Of a stretch of DNA of 64,000 bases, positions 9,916 through 21,617 are shown piece after piece. The notes beneath the pieces are model-generated. The model was not told the origin of the DNA and ran no database searches. It was given only the letters and a program-made list of their open reading frames with translations. Source of the stretch: Loripinus fragilis (Eukaryota > Mollusca > Bivalvia > Lucinida > Lucinidae); contig OZ026527.1 of assembly GCA_964019695.1 (NCBI GenBank), positions 79,092,831 through 79,156,830 on the forward strand, written 5' to 3'. Numbering within the stretch: position 1 is the stretch's first letter; every line of letters begins with the position of its first letter. The position numbers and the translations under genes were made by a program.

Positions 9916-12642
9916 TTATAAAACTTTTCATGCTCAACTCAACTGAGCATGAAATTTTAATTGCTCATAAAAGGTAAAATGGTGAAAAATAAAGAGTATT
10001 CTTGCTTTAAATTTTTCAAATTTAAATGCATTTATCCTGCTTATAAATGTTAAAATGCCAAGAATTTATCAGCAGGATAAATATAATGCTCAGTGTTACG
10101 ACATAAAGCCGGTCAGGAAGGAAGAGGGGAAATCTTATTGGAAAATTCCTTTATGCGATGACGATGCTACCAGGGAAAAATAATGCACACAACTAGCAAA
10201 AACTTTTCAGTACTTTATGTACTAAGAAAACATCAACAACACATTAATATACAATGACACCACCTACGCTTTTATTTCTGGCTAATTGACCATCCTATAC
10301 TAGAGCAAGTTGCCACTCCAAGATCATTTCAATAGAACCAATCTTGGACTGTCCTGTTTTAGATGTACGTCAACTAGTCAGAAATAAGAGACGTAAAGAA
10401 TATGATTAACATATAGCTTAAGTTCTCATAAAAAAAAAAATTGGGCCCTTTAATATTTCAGTTCTCGTATTGACGAGAAATCTCGAGATCATACGCGTCT
10501 CGCGAACACTATGTCTTCTAAGCTGCACGTGTGTCTACTTCAGACCATCGGCGCTGAGGTGATCAAGCCTGTACTATGGTCGTCACTGGTTTCACGTAAT
10601 ATTTCTTACGCGTACTGCTGATCGCCGTTCAAGACGTCAGGATTAATATAAGTGGTTCTTCCTGATCATATCCCCACGTTGGGGTGTCAGATTCACATAT
10701 AACAATTCAAGCCGGTTGGCTTCCCATTCGATTGTGCTACGTGGTAACGATTGGGCCTTGGTCCACGCTGGTCGTGGCCTGAGGGGGACAGCTAATATGT
10801 GCCCTCAGGTTATAAGCATACGGCTCACCAACATTCAGCCTCCAACGTAGGAGGGGACACAAGAGACGATTCTGCAAAAAACAATCTATATTTAGAATCT
10901 CAGAATCACTCTTTTGCGTCAATAATGGGGTTGTTCGTTCGAAATTCACAAAATAGAAATAATTTCAGTGGTCTTACTCTTTTAAATTACATCCTAACCC
11001 TATAAGCGTGCGATTAGCCCTCACCTGTGGGTGTATGGCTAACGGCTCCCATGCGGTTAGGATGGATAGGCTCTTCTAAATATCCACACTTAAAATTATA
11101 TAATAGAGAAGTATTTTTAGTGACTGGCCTATGTCAGCTCTAAACAATACCTCTTATGCCAAACGAACAAACCCATACGTAACAAAATTTTCTATCCACT
11201 GTCGTAACGTCACCCTGGTTGAGACGCTATCGCAGCCGAAACATCAAGATCCCGTGGCCCTTTTTCCCTTCAAGGTCACGTTATCTAGATAGTTTCGAGG
11301 TTTACAAATACTGATACCAATTCTCTTAAAATTCCAGGAAAAAGGTTGAACAGTGTGGTGCCGACGTAACGTTTGGACGTTTACGTCGGACACCACCATG
11401 CCCACGCACTAATTTCGTACATGTATAACGTATCAGTTGTAAACAACTAATTATGACCTCTCAGCAAAAAATATTTACATCAATATTGAGAGATTACATT
11501 CTGCCGTTTTATGTGTGTATAACCTTACAATGCTTTCTTACATTTATTTTGGTGTAACAAAAATATTTTACATTTACTTTGGTGTAACAAAAAAATATTT
11601 TACATTTACTTTGGTTTAACATTACACCTACCTAATCTCTAAACATACATGTCAGCTATCACCTTATTTATGTAAGTGTGTTGTAGTGTATGCACCTAAC
11701 CCTTATTCTTATATGCGTCAGATATAACTCGAGGTGACACATACAGGTCGCTACAGAAAGTCGATTATCACTGGCAGTTAAATCGTCTTTCCAATAACGC
11801 CATATAAAATCACAACAATTTAAAATCTAGCTGCTAAAATTGTTTTTCACCTATCGGTCCCTGGTAAATCTTTCAGCATACCATTATAGTTTTGGGTGCA
11901 GGCGCGACATGGCCTGTGACTACTTTTGTCCGAAATAACCCGACGAGTCCATCCGGACAGCTTTTACTATAGCCGCAAGAATGGTCCCAGCAGATTTTTA
12001 GGCATGACGTATGTGCGTAGCTTCATACGCAAGTGCGTAACAATCGCTATTTTCACCGAAAAAACGGGACGTTATTGATAACACCCGAAAGAACTCATAC
12101 ACGGAATGCTGGCCGATTCAACAGACGACAAAATAGAAAACGAGTGACTTATTATTTCAATACAATGTGACATGCTAGAGACATCACGATTCAATGCAAT
12201 TACACGAATCGCCATCGCCCTGTCATGTACAATTTCAACACAGTAACAATATATATAACTTCACATACCTTTTATAATAATGAATAGCGTCTCTATATCA
12301 AACCTTTCAACGGTATGTTTAAAATGTCCCCTAACAAGAATGGGAAATTCCATCCTTTATATATTGAAAAACGCACAAGATTTCCGAGATATTCAAGAAG
12401 AGTAAGGAAATCGTGCAAGCGTTGATAAATATAGACACAATGAATTCCATCTCAGCCAAACCGACCTTTTATTGGGACTATCAATAGAAAGAGTACCGTA
12501 TCATGGTTCGAATAGGTGACCAGGTGCATACCTAAACCTCTGCGTATTTGTGCGTATATGCAACCATCACTGATTCTGTTATTCCAGCCATTCTGCATCG
12601 TAACACTCAGTTGAGTTGAGCATGAAAAAAGTTTTATAACCT
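9916..12642 (+). mobile_element. M6 MITE split by a 2.5-kb insertion
   Basis: The ends TTATAAAACTTTTCATGCTC (left) and its inverted counterpart near 12610-12642 frame a MITE that occurs intact at 34323-34520 and 37671-37880 (about 200 bp). Here it is interrupted between CTCAG and TTGAGTTGAGC by the element 10094-12605. Confidence 0.75.
10094..12605. mobile_element. 2.5-kb LTR-like insertion with CTCAG target duplication
   Basis: Starts TGTTACGA, ends TCGTAACA, and is flanked on both sides by CTCAG (10089-10093 and 12606-12610). TG...CA ends with a 5-bp duplication are the hallmark of LTR retrotransposon integration. The intact M6 copies show the unduplicated target, which fixes both borders. 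Composition changes sharply to a more CpG-containing sequence. No retroviral-type protein is recognisable, so it could be a long solo LTR or a non-coding LTR element. A DNA transposon with a 5-bp duplication is the alternative. Confidence 0.7.
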
Positions 12643-12728
12643 TGGGGCCTGGATCTTTGTTTGTATTTTCTTGAATCCCTAAATATTAACATTGCAGCTT
12701 TAATCATTGTTGATGCTTCTAATTTCAG

Positions 12729-12887
12729 GGCCCTGAGATGTCTATTGACGAGCCTGACATCAACTTTGGCCTGGTGAGACTTGGTCAGACTGTGTCTAAG
12801 GAAATTACTGTGAACAACATGTCTCAGATCATCACAACATGGTCCATTCAAGACAGTCCAGAATTTGCTTCCTCTGAGGATGATATG
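12729..12887 (+). CDS. DLEC1: DLEC1 exon 5 of window
   Basis: Acceptor ATTTCAG, donor GTAGGT, phases 0 to 0 (53 codons). It encodes GPEMSIDEPDINFGLVRLGQ then TVSKEITVNNMSQIITTW and ends SSEDDM. The INFGLVRLGQ-x-ITVNN signature is the canonical first strands of an MSP/ASH domain and matches LQFGLLRLGQ in DLEC1. It lies 87 bp after the M6 MITE. Confidence 0.9.
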
Positions 12888-13132
12888 GTAGGTTAAAGTC
12901 TTTGACTTCTGGCAGGACTTTTGCTGTCTGCTTGAAACCATTATAAACAGTTAGGACCAAGATCGGAATGCCTGGCCAGATCTGGATCCAAACTGTTTGG
13001 CAGTCTTGTAATGTTTCTGAAAGAATTCCTTTTTAAATTTAATTTTGAAAAAAAATCAACAGATGACAAAAAAAAGAAAGAAAAAGCCTCTAAGATTACC
13101 TTGCATGCATAGTTATAGTATTGCTGTATATG

Positions 13133-13375
13133 AGCCTTGCTACGAGAACACCTGTCTTCGGTGGTTTGCGAACAACAAAGGTGCAGACCAGCCTGTGCAT
13201 ACGCGCAGACTGATCAGCGCCTTTTTTATTCGCTTATTGTAAAGTATGGTATCCAGGCTTGATACAAGCGAAATTTGAATTTTCTAGCTAGTCTCTGTAG
13301 CTGAACAGACTGGTTTGAGTCTCACTCTGTGGGGAACCCGGAAGACAGGTTTTCTAGCGGTGCGGCCCATATAGT
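13133..13375 (+). mobile_element. TIR element, family M3
   Basis: Left end GAACACCTGTCTTCGG and right end GGAAGACAGGTTTTCTAGCG are inverted. The interior contains the TGCAGACCAGCCTGTGCATA and GATCAGCGCC motifs. Other copies: 24049-24305, 35340-35577 (reverse), 38993-39183 and a fragment at 41990-42075. Confidence 0.65.
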
Positions 13376-13379
13376 TTTG

Positions 13380-14600
13380 TTGCCTGTGAAGCGTGGTAAA
13401 CACATCGGGATCATGACTCCATTGTCATTGGCATCATCAGCGTTGGTGTCCATGACATCACTTTTTGGTTTCCAATCAATAACTTTTGAAGGGGTGCATC
13501 ATTTTCATTCAAGTTAATTGAAGGGTTAAGCTTCATAAAATATGTGTCAAGTTTGAATTTGGAGATCATCTGCAAAATTTTGACTGAATTATGGCCCTAT
13601 TTTGACTTAGTTTGGTTTCTAATCAGTAATTTTTGAAGAGATGCACAATTTCATTAAAATATCACAGAAGGGTTAAGCATCATCAAATACAGGTCAAGTT
13701 TGAATTTGGAGAGCAACAAAATAGCAAGGGACAAAAAATCCACTCGACCGCTAGTAATTACGAGTGAAATCTTCTACAGGATGAGTGCTTTGGGAAGAAT
13801 TACTTGTCCTTTCTAGTTTCACCTTAAAATTTGAAGGTGAGACTAGCAATCTCTGAGTATTGACTGTGAAATCTTTTTGTCAGTATATGGGATGTAGTTA
13901 TGAGTTTGACTGGGTAAATATCACTTTAACAATTATATAAGGAACTTCATAAGTCAATTACTTCCTTATGTTCTTTGTTTGTTTGTTTGTTTGTTTGGTT
14001 CTTAACGACGCATCAACCCTTATGGGTCATTAGCGTCAGACGGTATTAAACTAAACATGATGAAGATGGAAAAAGTAAAAATGTATAAGATAAAATAAAA
14101 GGAATGATGATGATGAGATTGTATAATGATAATGAGTTGCAATACGATTGTTGACAGGAGAGACCACGTACAATATCTGACAGTTTCAAAGAGCTATTCA
14201 GATAACTGTACATGCTCTTTAACTGATAAGAATACAACATTAAAAAAATCTGTATTATGGTCTGATACAAATGTAAAACAAAACATGATTTTAAAAATAG
14301 CAGTTAGATTTTGTTAAAAAGATTTATTTGTCTTAAAAATGTCATAATACTATCAATATGTATATCTTGAAATAATTCTTTCATGTTATCAACATGGAAG
14401 CAATTATTTCTTACTTGTGCAAAGTCGCCACATTCCAAAAGGAAGTGTTCTTTTAAAGGACAATTACATGTGTTTATAGGATTAGTGAAAATTGTAGGAC
14501 ACTTGTCCTGCAGGACAAGTGTAATATTGAAATATTTTTATCCCCTGAGTAGGAACAACCAGCCAGCATCCAAAGATTTAAGCATTATATGTTTTGTTGT
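13380..14600 (+). other. Intron without recognised gene
   Basis: Contains unclassified AT-rich repeats, a TTTG microsatellite near 13975 and a perfect 24-bp palindrome at 14499-14522 centred on CCTGCAGG. No exon or protein signature is visible. Confidence 0.5.
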
Positions 14601-14613
14601 GTTTAATATACAG

Positions 14614-16964
14614 GCTCAGTAAGTTTACATTTGAGCCATCCAGTGGGGAGTTGAAGCCTCTGGAGAGTAAGAGGTCATGGTCACCTTCTATTCAGTTTCA
14701 GCAAAGTCTGTGAGGCGTGTCATTGAAGAGCTAAGGATAATATTCTGTTTATTTTACAGGCCTTCAGTGAGTTTACATTTGAGCCATCTGGCTGGGAGTT
14801 GAAGCCTCTGGAGAATAAGAAGGTGAAGGTCACCTTCCAACCAGTTATGGATAATATTCTGTTTATCTGCAGGCCTTCAGTGAGTTTACATTTGAGCCAT
14901 CCGGCGGGGAGTTGAAGCCGCTGGAGAATAAGAAGGTCAAGGTCACCTTCCAACCAGTTTCAGATAAGTCTGTGAGGCGTGTCGTTGAAAAGATAAGGAT
15001 AATATTCTGTTTATTTTGCAGGCCTTTAGTGAGTTAACATTTGAGCCATCTGGCGGGGAGTTGAAGCCTCTGGAGAGTAAGAAGGTCATGGTCATCTTCC
15101 AGCCAGTTTCAGCAAAGTCTGTGAGGCGTGTCATTGAAGAGCTAAGGATAATATTCTGTTTATTTTACAGGCCTTCAGTGAGTTTACATTTGAGCCATCT
15201 GGCTGGGAGTTGAAGCCTCTGGAGAATAAGAAGGTCAAGGTCACCTTCCAGCCAGTTAAGGATAATATTCTGTTTATCTGCAGGCCTTCAGTGAGTTTAC
15301 ATTTGAGCCATCCGGCGGGGAGTTGAAGCCTCTGGAGTATAAGAAGGTCAAGGTCACTTTCCAGCCAGTTTCAGCAAAGTCTGTGAGGCGTGTCATTGAA
15401 GAGCTAAGGATAATATTCTGTTTATTTTGCAGGCCTTTAGTGAGTTTACATTTGAGCCATCTGGTGGGGAGTTAAAGCCTCTGGAGACTAAGAAGGTCAA
15501 GGTCACCTTCCAGCCAGTTTCTGCAAAGTCTGTGAGGCGTGTCATTGAAGAGCTAAGGATAATATTCTGTTTATTTTACAGGCCTTCAGTGAGTTTACAT
15601 TTGAGCCATCTGGCTGGGAGTTGAAGCCTCTGGAGACTAAGAAGGTCAAGGTCACCTTCCAGCCAGTTTCTGCAAAGTCTGTGAGGCGTGTCATTGAAAA
15701 GATAAGGATAATATTCTGTTTATTTTGCAGGCCTTTAGTGAGTTTACATTTGAGCCATCTGGCGGGGAGTTGAAGCCTCTGGAGAGTAAGAAGGTCATGG
15801 TCACCTTCTAGCCAGTTTCAGCAAAGTCTGTGAGGTGTGTCATTGAAGAGCTAAGGATAATATTCTGTTTATTTTACAGGCCTTCAGTGAGTTTACATTT
15901 GAGCCATCTGGCTGGGAGTTGAAGCCTCTGGAGAATAAGAAGGTCAAGGTCACCTTCCAGCCCGTTAAGGATAATATTCTGTTTATCTGCAGGCCTTCAG
16001 TGAGTTTACATTTGAGCCATCCGGCGGGGAGTTGAAGCCTCTGGAGAATAAGAAGGTCAAGGTCACCTTCCAACCAGTTTCAGCAAAGTCTGTGAGGCGT
16101 GTCGTTGAAAAGATAAGGATAATATTCTGTTTATTTTACAGGCCTTTAGTGAGTTTACATTTGAGCCATCTGGCGGGGAGTTGAAGCCTCTGGAGAGTAA
16201 GAAGGTCATGGTCACCTTCCAGCCAGTTTCAGCAAAGTCTGTGAGGTGTGTCATTGAAGAGCTAAGGATAATATTCTGTTTATTTTACAGGCCTTCAGTG
16301 AGTTTACATTTGAGCCATCTGGCTGGGAGTTGAAGCCTCTGGAGAATAAGAAGGTCAAGGTCACCTTCCAGCCAGTTAAGGATAATATTCTGTTTATCTG
16401 CAGGCCTTCAGTGAGTTTACATTTGAGCCATCCGGCGGGGAGTTGATGCCTCTGGAGAATAAGAAGGTCAAGGTCACTTTCCAGCCAGTTTCAGCAAAGT
16501 CTGTGAGGCGTGTCATTGAAGAGCTAAGGATAATATTCTGTTTATTTTGCAGGCCTTTAGTGAGTTTACATTTGAGCCATCTGGCTGGGAGTTGAAGCCT
16601 CTGGAGACTAAGAAGGTCAAGGTCACCTTCCAGCCAGTTTCTGCAAAGTCTGTGAGGCGTGTCATTGAAGAGCTAAGGATAATATTCTGTTTATTTTACA
16701 GGCCTTCAGTGAGTTTACATTTGAGCCATCTGGCTGGGAGTTGAAGCCTCTGGAGAATAAGAAGGTCAAGGTCACTTTCCAGCCGGTTAAGGATAATATT
16801 CTGTTTATTTTGCAGGCCTTCAGTGAGTTTACATTTGAGCCATCCGGCGGGGAGTTGAAGCCTCTGGAGAATAAGAAGGTCAAGGTCACCTTCCAGCCAG
16901 TTTCAGCAAAGTCTGTGAGGCGTGTCATTGAAGAGTTAAGGATAATATTCTGTTTATTTTGCAG
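14614..16964 (+). repeat. Tandem array of 17 copies of exon 6 start with acceptor
   Basis: Units start at 14614, 14760, 14873, 15022, 15171, 15284, 15433, 15582, 15731, 15880, 15993, 16142, 16291, 16404, 16553, 16702 and 16816, before the true exon at 16965. Units are 149 bp (long) or 113 bp (short, lacking a 36-bp AGCAAAGTCTGTGAGG segment), in a recurring order of one short per two to four long. Each begins with an acceptor (TTTTGCAG, TTTTACAG or ATCTGCAG) and carries the first 75-115 bp of the exon (FSEFTFEPSGGELKPLE), then jumps to the intron end. No unit has a clear donor, and 149 is not a multiple of three. Confidence 0.95.
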
Positions 16965-17107
16965 GCCTTCAGTGAGTTTACATTTGAGCCATCTGGCGGG
17001 GAGTTGAAGCCTCTGGAGACTAAGAAGGTCAAGGTCACCTTCCAGCCAGTTTCAGCAAAGTCAGTGAGACGTGTCATTGAAGTCATAGTAGAAGATGGAA
17101 CTGATTG
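16965..17107 (+). CDS. DLEC1: DLEC1 exon 6 of window
   Basis: Acceptor TTTTGCAG, donor GTAAAT, phases 0 to 2. It encodes AFSEFTFEPSGGELKPLE then TKKVKVTFQPVSAKSVRR and ends VIVEDGTD plus a split codon. FxxEPSGGELxPLxxxxVxVTFxP is a classic MSP/ASH strand-turn-strand and matches SPFDIEPSSGQLHPL in DLEC1. It is the only copy of the array that continues beyond GTCATTGAAG to a donor. Confidence 0.9.
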
Positions 17108-18117
17108 GTAAATTGATCAAGATATTTATGGGAATACTGACAATATATATACACCCAGCTTACAGCAGTCTGCAACACAGGGACCTATATCATACTCCTT
17201 TTAACCCATTTAAGCTAAATGGAATTTCCCACTGTTATCAAATGGACTAGTCCATTTCAGTTTTAAGGGTTGCTGGGTAGTATTTTTTTTTCAATTTTTG
17301 AAAGAAAATTCTGTAAGCAAACAGTGGAGACACTGATCCTACGCAACGTTCTGCTGCATCTGATCTGGGTCTGCACTGTTTGCACATGTCCCACAAAAAG
17401 GACGCTAGGCTAAATGGGATAAAGGCTTTAGATGGCTTAGGGTATACTAAGAGACAAGGAGACTTTCACTGTAAAAATCACTATATTCAAAATAATTTTA
17501 CATCATGAAGTCATGGAGACATCATTAGTTTAAAAAAAGTCTTACTCTTTGGTCACACAAATATGTCTTGTCTACAATATTATCTATATTTGATTCACTA
17601 GAGACACTTACTTCAGGTAAAATCACTCTTCAAAACCCACAATTGATCCATTTTCCAGCCATGTAGATAAACCTGTTCGTAGAATTGTCTATTTTCTAAA
17701 GCGTTTTCACATCTATAGAAATCATAGTTTTAGATAAACATATTTTTGAGCGTGAAATTGTAAATATTTTCTTACCCATCCGTTTTAACGTATGTTTTGG
17801 GTGCTCAAAAGAACTGTCTTGTTGAGACGGTATATGAAGGTTCTTTTGAGTACCCACAACATATGTTTTGGTTGAGAAATAAGAATTCTTTTTTGGTACA
17901 CAGTCTTAACTAAAGGCGTGGAAATTTTTCAGGGTTTCTTCTAATCTTAACACTGTTTTCTTATATAATGCCCTTTGTCAGAATTGCCAAAACTTGTTCT
18001 GCTCCACTCAACAAGATGATTGCCAGAGCAGACGATAGAAAAATCTACATACGTCTCCTCCTGAATCAAAACTGAGATGAATCATCGAGGAATATGAAAA
18101 CTTTTCTGTATCATTAG

Positions 18118-19180
18118 TAGCTAAGGCCAAATAAAAAAATAAGGGTGTTTCGGGTAATCGGTCTGAGAATTTTAGGAAGGGTAGGCATACATTTTTTTAT
18201 GCCCCCAACTTTGAAAAAGTTGAAGGGGCATATTGCTTTGGGCTTGTCCGTCCGTCCTTCCGTCCATTACAAATTTAAGATAGGGTTTTGAAATTTCATA
18301 GATGGATTCCTCATCAGAAAATAACTTACCCGTATTTTTTTAATCTGGATATTCTCCCTTTGTGGAGTTATGCCCCTTTTAAAGGGTCATAATGAAATTT
18401 TGTAATCAGGATATTTCAAAAACTATAGCAGCTAGGAGCTTCAAACTTGCTCAGCTTATAGCTGATAATGAGTAGATTACAAGGTGAAAATGTCAAAAAA
18501 ATCATTTTTTTTAGTTATTGCCTTTGCAAATTTGGATATAGAAAACATGATATCTCAAAAACCATTACAGCTAGGAGCTTCAAACTTGGTCAGCTTATAG
18601 AGGATAAGGAGTAGATTACCTGGTGAAAATTTTAACAAATCATTTTATTTTTTGGAGTTATCCCCCTTTGCAAATGTTGTCATAGAAAACTTGATATCTC
18701 AAAAACTGTTACAGCTAGGGGCTTCAAACTTGGACAGCTGATAGAGGGTGATGATAAGATTACCTGGTGAATTTTTTTTTAAAAATGTGTTTTTTTGTTA
18801 TCGCCCTTTGCATTTTTTTGAGTTACTGCCCTTTGCAAATTCAGACATTGAAAACTTCCAATAAAGATATCTCGAAAACTATTATACTATAACTGATGAA
18901 GGAGGATGGTGAATAGATTATCTGGTGAAAAGGATGGTGGACAAACTAATGGTTGGGGGCATAGTGTTTCATAAACACAATTTCTGGTTTTTAATTATTT
19001 TGTTTTTTTCTGGAAAAAATATAATTTTATGCATTTTGAATTTGTCATTTGCCTTTAAAAATGCATAAAATTATGTTGTTTTTTTTTTCAGAAAACCTGA
19101 AAAAATTCTAGGTTTCACCAGTAAATTTAGATAGGGTCGGGTTGACCTAAACACAGGTATTTTTTTATTTGGCTTAAGGA
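18118..19180 (+). mobile_element. TIR element with nested insertion
   Basis: Outer inverted ends: GGCCAAATAAAAAAATA at about 18124 and its complement TATTTTTTTATTTGGC near 19160-19176, followed inward by GGGTGTTTCGGG-like and CCTAAACAC-like sequence. An inner near-palindrome (ATAATTTTATGCATTTTG / AAAATGCATAAAATTATG) lies at about 19020-19075. No ORF. Confidence 0.6.
18199..18990 (+). mobile_element. CCCCC-ended element, family T2
   Basis: Left end ATGCCCCCAAC (18199-18209) and right end GTTGGGGGCAT (18952-18962) are inverted repeats. The right end is followed by a perfect hairpin GTGTTT-CAT-AAACAC (18964-18978) and a T-rich tail. A GTCC/CCGT tract lies about 50 bp inside the left end. Internally, ATCTCAAAAACTRTTACAGC-like units repeat. 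A truncated left end lies at 21342-21490. Confidence 0.65.
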
Positions 19181-19473
19181 TTGTATTAATGACATCAGAT
19201 GTTTATCTTATTATTGGTATCAGATGAAAGATTCTCATTTTTAAAGGAAAAAGTCCCTCAAATTAATACTTTTATTGGTGTATAAAAAGACATTGTAATG
19301 ATGAATGTTGAACACTTTTGTTTTCTGTTCTCAAATAAAATATTGGTTATTAAGGCTGGAATTCACAAAATGCTTTTCCGAAAAGCAAACAATTCTGTTT
19401 GTCCTAGCCTTTTTAGCAGGCAACTAGTGTACCAAATTTTAGAATATCAACTGTATTCTTGTTTTCTGAACAG

Positions 19474-19627
19474 CAACATATCCTGCTTTGCTGAAGTGCA
19501 AGTGGCCCAAGTATGCCTAGAGCGATGTGAACTGGCTATTCCAGAAATCTACAAGAAAGTACCAGTTCTAGCAGCCATAAAACTAATCAACCAGACACTT
19601 CTGCCCACTGTGTTTGAATGGGGAGAT
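19474..19627 (+). CDS. DLEC1: DLEC1 exon 7 of window
   Basis: Acceptor TGAACAG, donor GTAATT, phases 2 to 0. It encodes NISCFAEVQVAQVCLERC then ELAIPEIYKKVPVLAAIK and LINQTLLPTVFEWGD. AEVQ-x-xVxL and LINxTLLPTxFxWG match DLEC1's YAEVQKPHVYLQ and LINGTLLPTQFHWG. The TLLPT-F-W motif marks the second strand pair of an MSP/ASH module. Confidence 0.9.
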
Positions 19628-19710
19628 GTAATTTCTATTGATTTACCCTTTTTTTTTTCCAAAGACAAGTCAGACCCCCACCCTCGGAACTCTGGTCTGT
19701 TTAAAATTTA

Positions 19711-19955
19711 TTATGAGCCGCGACATGAGATTTCCAACAATCTGGTATGTGCGACCAGCAAAGGCTCAGACCAGTCTGCACATACGCGCAGTCTGATTAC
19801 AGCCTTTGCTAGTTGCTTGAATATTCTATAGCTATTGAGATACTGACTGAAGATAATTTGGAGTTTCTAATATTAAACGGAGGCTACACAGGCTCGTCTG
19901 AGCCTACACATGTCAAAACGCCACATTGTTGGAAATCACATGTCAGAGCTCATAT
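19711..19955 (+). mobile_element. TIR element, family M2
   Basis: About 245 bp. Left ATGAGCCGCGACATGAG and right CATGTCAGAGCTCAT are inverted. The interior has CAGACCAGTCTGCACATAC and TTTGGAGTTTCTAA motifs. It begins 84 bp after exon 7. Other copies: 20677-20920 (reverse), 24937-25175, 38063-38270 (reverse, degraded), 47698-47932 and 63247-63479. Confidence 0.7.
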
Positions 19956-20252
19956 GGTTGATGATAATAATATACTGGAAACCTGCATAGGAGTACTTTG
20001 ATGATAAGAGGTGACCCAGGTAAAATACGGCAGAATGCATACCGCTGGCATGTTATGGTTGGGTGAATTTATTGGAGTTACAGCCCTTTGATAAAATCTT
20101 TTCCATTTGAATTTTCTGCAACTACTGACCAGTTACCAACAAAACTTCATGAGAAGCTTCAGTATTAAGAGTTGAGAAACCCGCAACTCTAGATAATTGG
20201 GGTATCTAAATTTGTTTTTCTATACAAAATATTTTTGATCCAGTTTATGAGA

Positions 20253-20424
20253 TTTAGGGGATAATTGTATTCAAATTTTCATTTGGGGAGGTATATCGTC
20301 GGATATACGGTCAGAAATTTAGTTTTATGGCGATGCAGGAGCGCAGCCGTAAAACGTGATTTCCGAACGTATATCCAATGATATACTTCCCCAAATGAAA
20401 ATTTTGAATATGGTTATCCCCATT
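20253..20424. mobile_element. Hairpin-forming repeat
   Basis: Arms of about 55 bp: GGGGATAATTGTATTCAAAT at 20258 against ATGGTTATCCCC at 20411-20422, with CATTTGGGGA / TCCCCAAATG inside. A related fragment lies at 23740-23800. Foldback or MITE type inferred. Confidence 0.6.
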
Positions 20425-20676
20425 CTAATGCACTTCTGCAGTTTTGTCTCGAATTGGAGCGTTGCCACACGTCATCCAACGCAATGTGGGGTAATTAATG
20501 ATGTCAAACTGTTTTGGACAGTATATCGCAGGATTTCTGACATTATCCAATCAGACGTCGCCTTACAAAAGCATGTACACTAGATTTTGACACTTATTTC
20601 ACATGTGAAAAGTCTATAATTCTTATCATTCTTATTACATGCATTCACAGCAATTAAGTGGGTATAAAATTTGACA

Positions 20677-20920
20677 TTTGACCCGTGACATGTGATTTAT
20701 AACAATGTGGCATTTTGACAAGTGTAGACTCAAACGAGCCTGTGCAGCCTCCTTTTAAGCTTAGAAACTCCAAATGATGTTCTGTCAGTAGCTTAACAGT
20801 CATAGAATATTCAAGCGATAGCAAAGGCTCTGATCAGACTGCAGGTATGGGCAGTCTGGTCTGAGCCTTTGCAGGTCGCACATACCACATTGTTGGAAAT
20901 CTCATGCCGCGGCTCATTTG
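20677..20920 (-). mobile_element. TIR element, family M2 (reverse)
   Basis: A reverse-oriented copy with ends ACATGTGATTTATAACAATG and CTCATGCCGCGGCTCAT. Confidence 0.65.
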
Positions 20921-21014
20921 TCTTTATCTAGGTCATTACATTGTGTGTGGGGGAGCAGTGAAGACTTTAGCTAAACTTGTACTTGCTCAGGCATGTCTTA
21001 GCCTTTGCTGCTTG

Positions 21015-21240
21015 CATATGTGTTAACCCTTAAAGCGCCACCTATAATTTGCAGCAGACGATAGTTTCAAATTTTGCTGCTTTTTCAAACATAACAAATA
21101 AGGCATGATATTTCATGAGAATTGTCTGCTGGCTGACAATTCTCTTGAAATATCATTCCTTTTTTTTTTTTTGAAAATTAGGAAAGATGTCGGAAAATTT
21201 GTCGTCAGCTGCAGTTGTGATTGGCGCTTTAAGGGTTAAG
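21015..21240. mobile_element. TIR element, family M4
   Basis: AACCCTTAAAGCGCCA (left, about 21024) and GGCGCTTTAAGGGTT (right, ends 21238) are inverted. The middle is a near-palindrome around GACAATTCTC. Related copies at 26117-26364 and about 61830-62062. Confidence 0.65.
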
Positions 21241-21550
21241 TACCAAAATCTGATGAACTGGCTCATTTATTGCTGGAACTTATTTTGGTGACCTTGATCA
21301 AATTGCAATGTCACCCAGAAGTGGGTGGGGTACATATGTTTTAATGCCCCCAACTTTGGAAAAGTTTAAGTGGCATATTGCTTTGGGATTATCAGTGCAT
21401 CCGTCCGTCCGTCCCTGCTTCCGTTCAAAATTTATTAAGATACAGTTTTGAAATTTCATAGATGGATTCCTCATCAAAAAATAATTGACACATATTTCTT
21501 TAAGTCTGGTTTTCTTAAAACTCTTATTTTTGTGCATAAATATATTTCAG

Positions 21551-21603
21551 CCTGTTGGAGATGACACAGAGGACTAGAATTGAGCTGGAAACCAGAAGTG
21601 GGT
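21551..21603 (+). pseudogene. DLEC1: Decayed duplicate of DLEC1 exon 8 start
   Basis: TATTTCAG acceptor followed by PVGDDTED, then a two-base loss giving GAC TAG. The last recognisable exon bases are CCAGAAGTGG, after which repeat sequence begins and a T1 element starts at 21618. The true exon lies 1559 bp downstream, so an ancient tandem copy was separated by the T1 insertion. A still shorter CCCAGAAGTGGGTGGGG fragment lies at about 21314. Confidence 0.8.
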
Positions 21604-21617
21604 GGGGACATATATCT

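Larger units (their letters stand above)
17108..19473 (+). other. Intron with nested TIR elements
   Basis: 17205-17420 is an M4-like inverted repeat (AACCCATTTAAGC ... GGCTAAATGGG). 17723-17912 is M1. 18118-19180 is a TIR element containing the CCCCC element 18199-18990. A short M5-like fragment lies at about 19335-19385. Confidence 0.6.
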
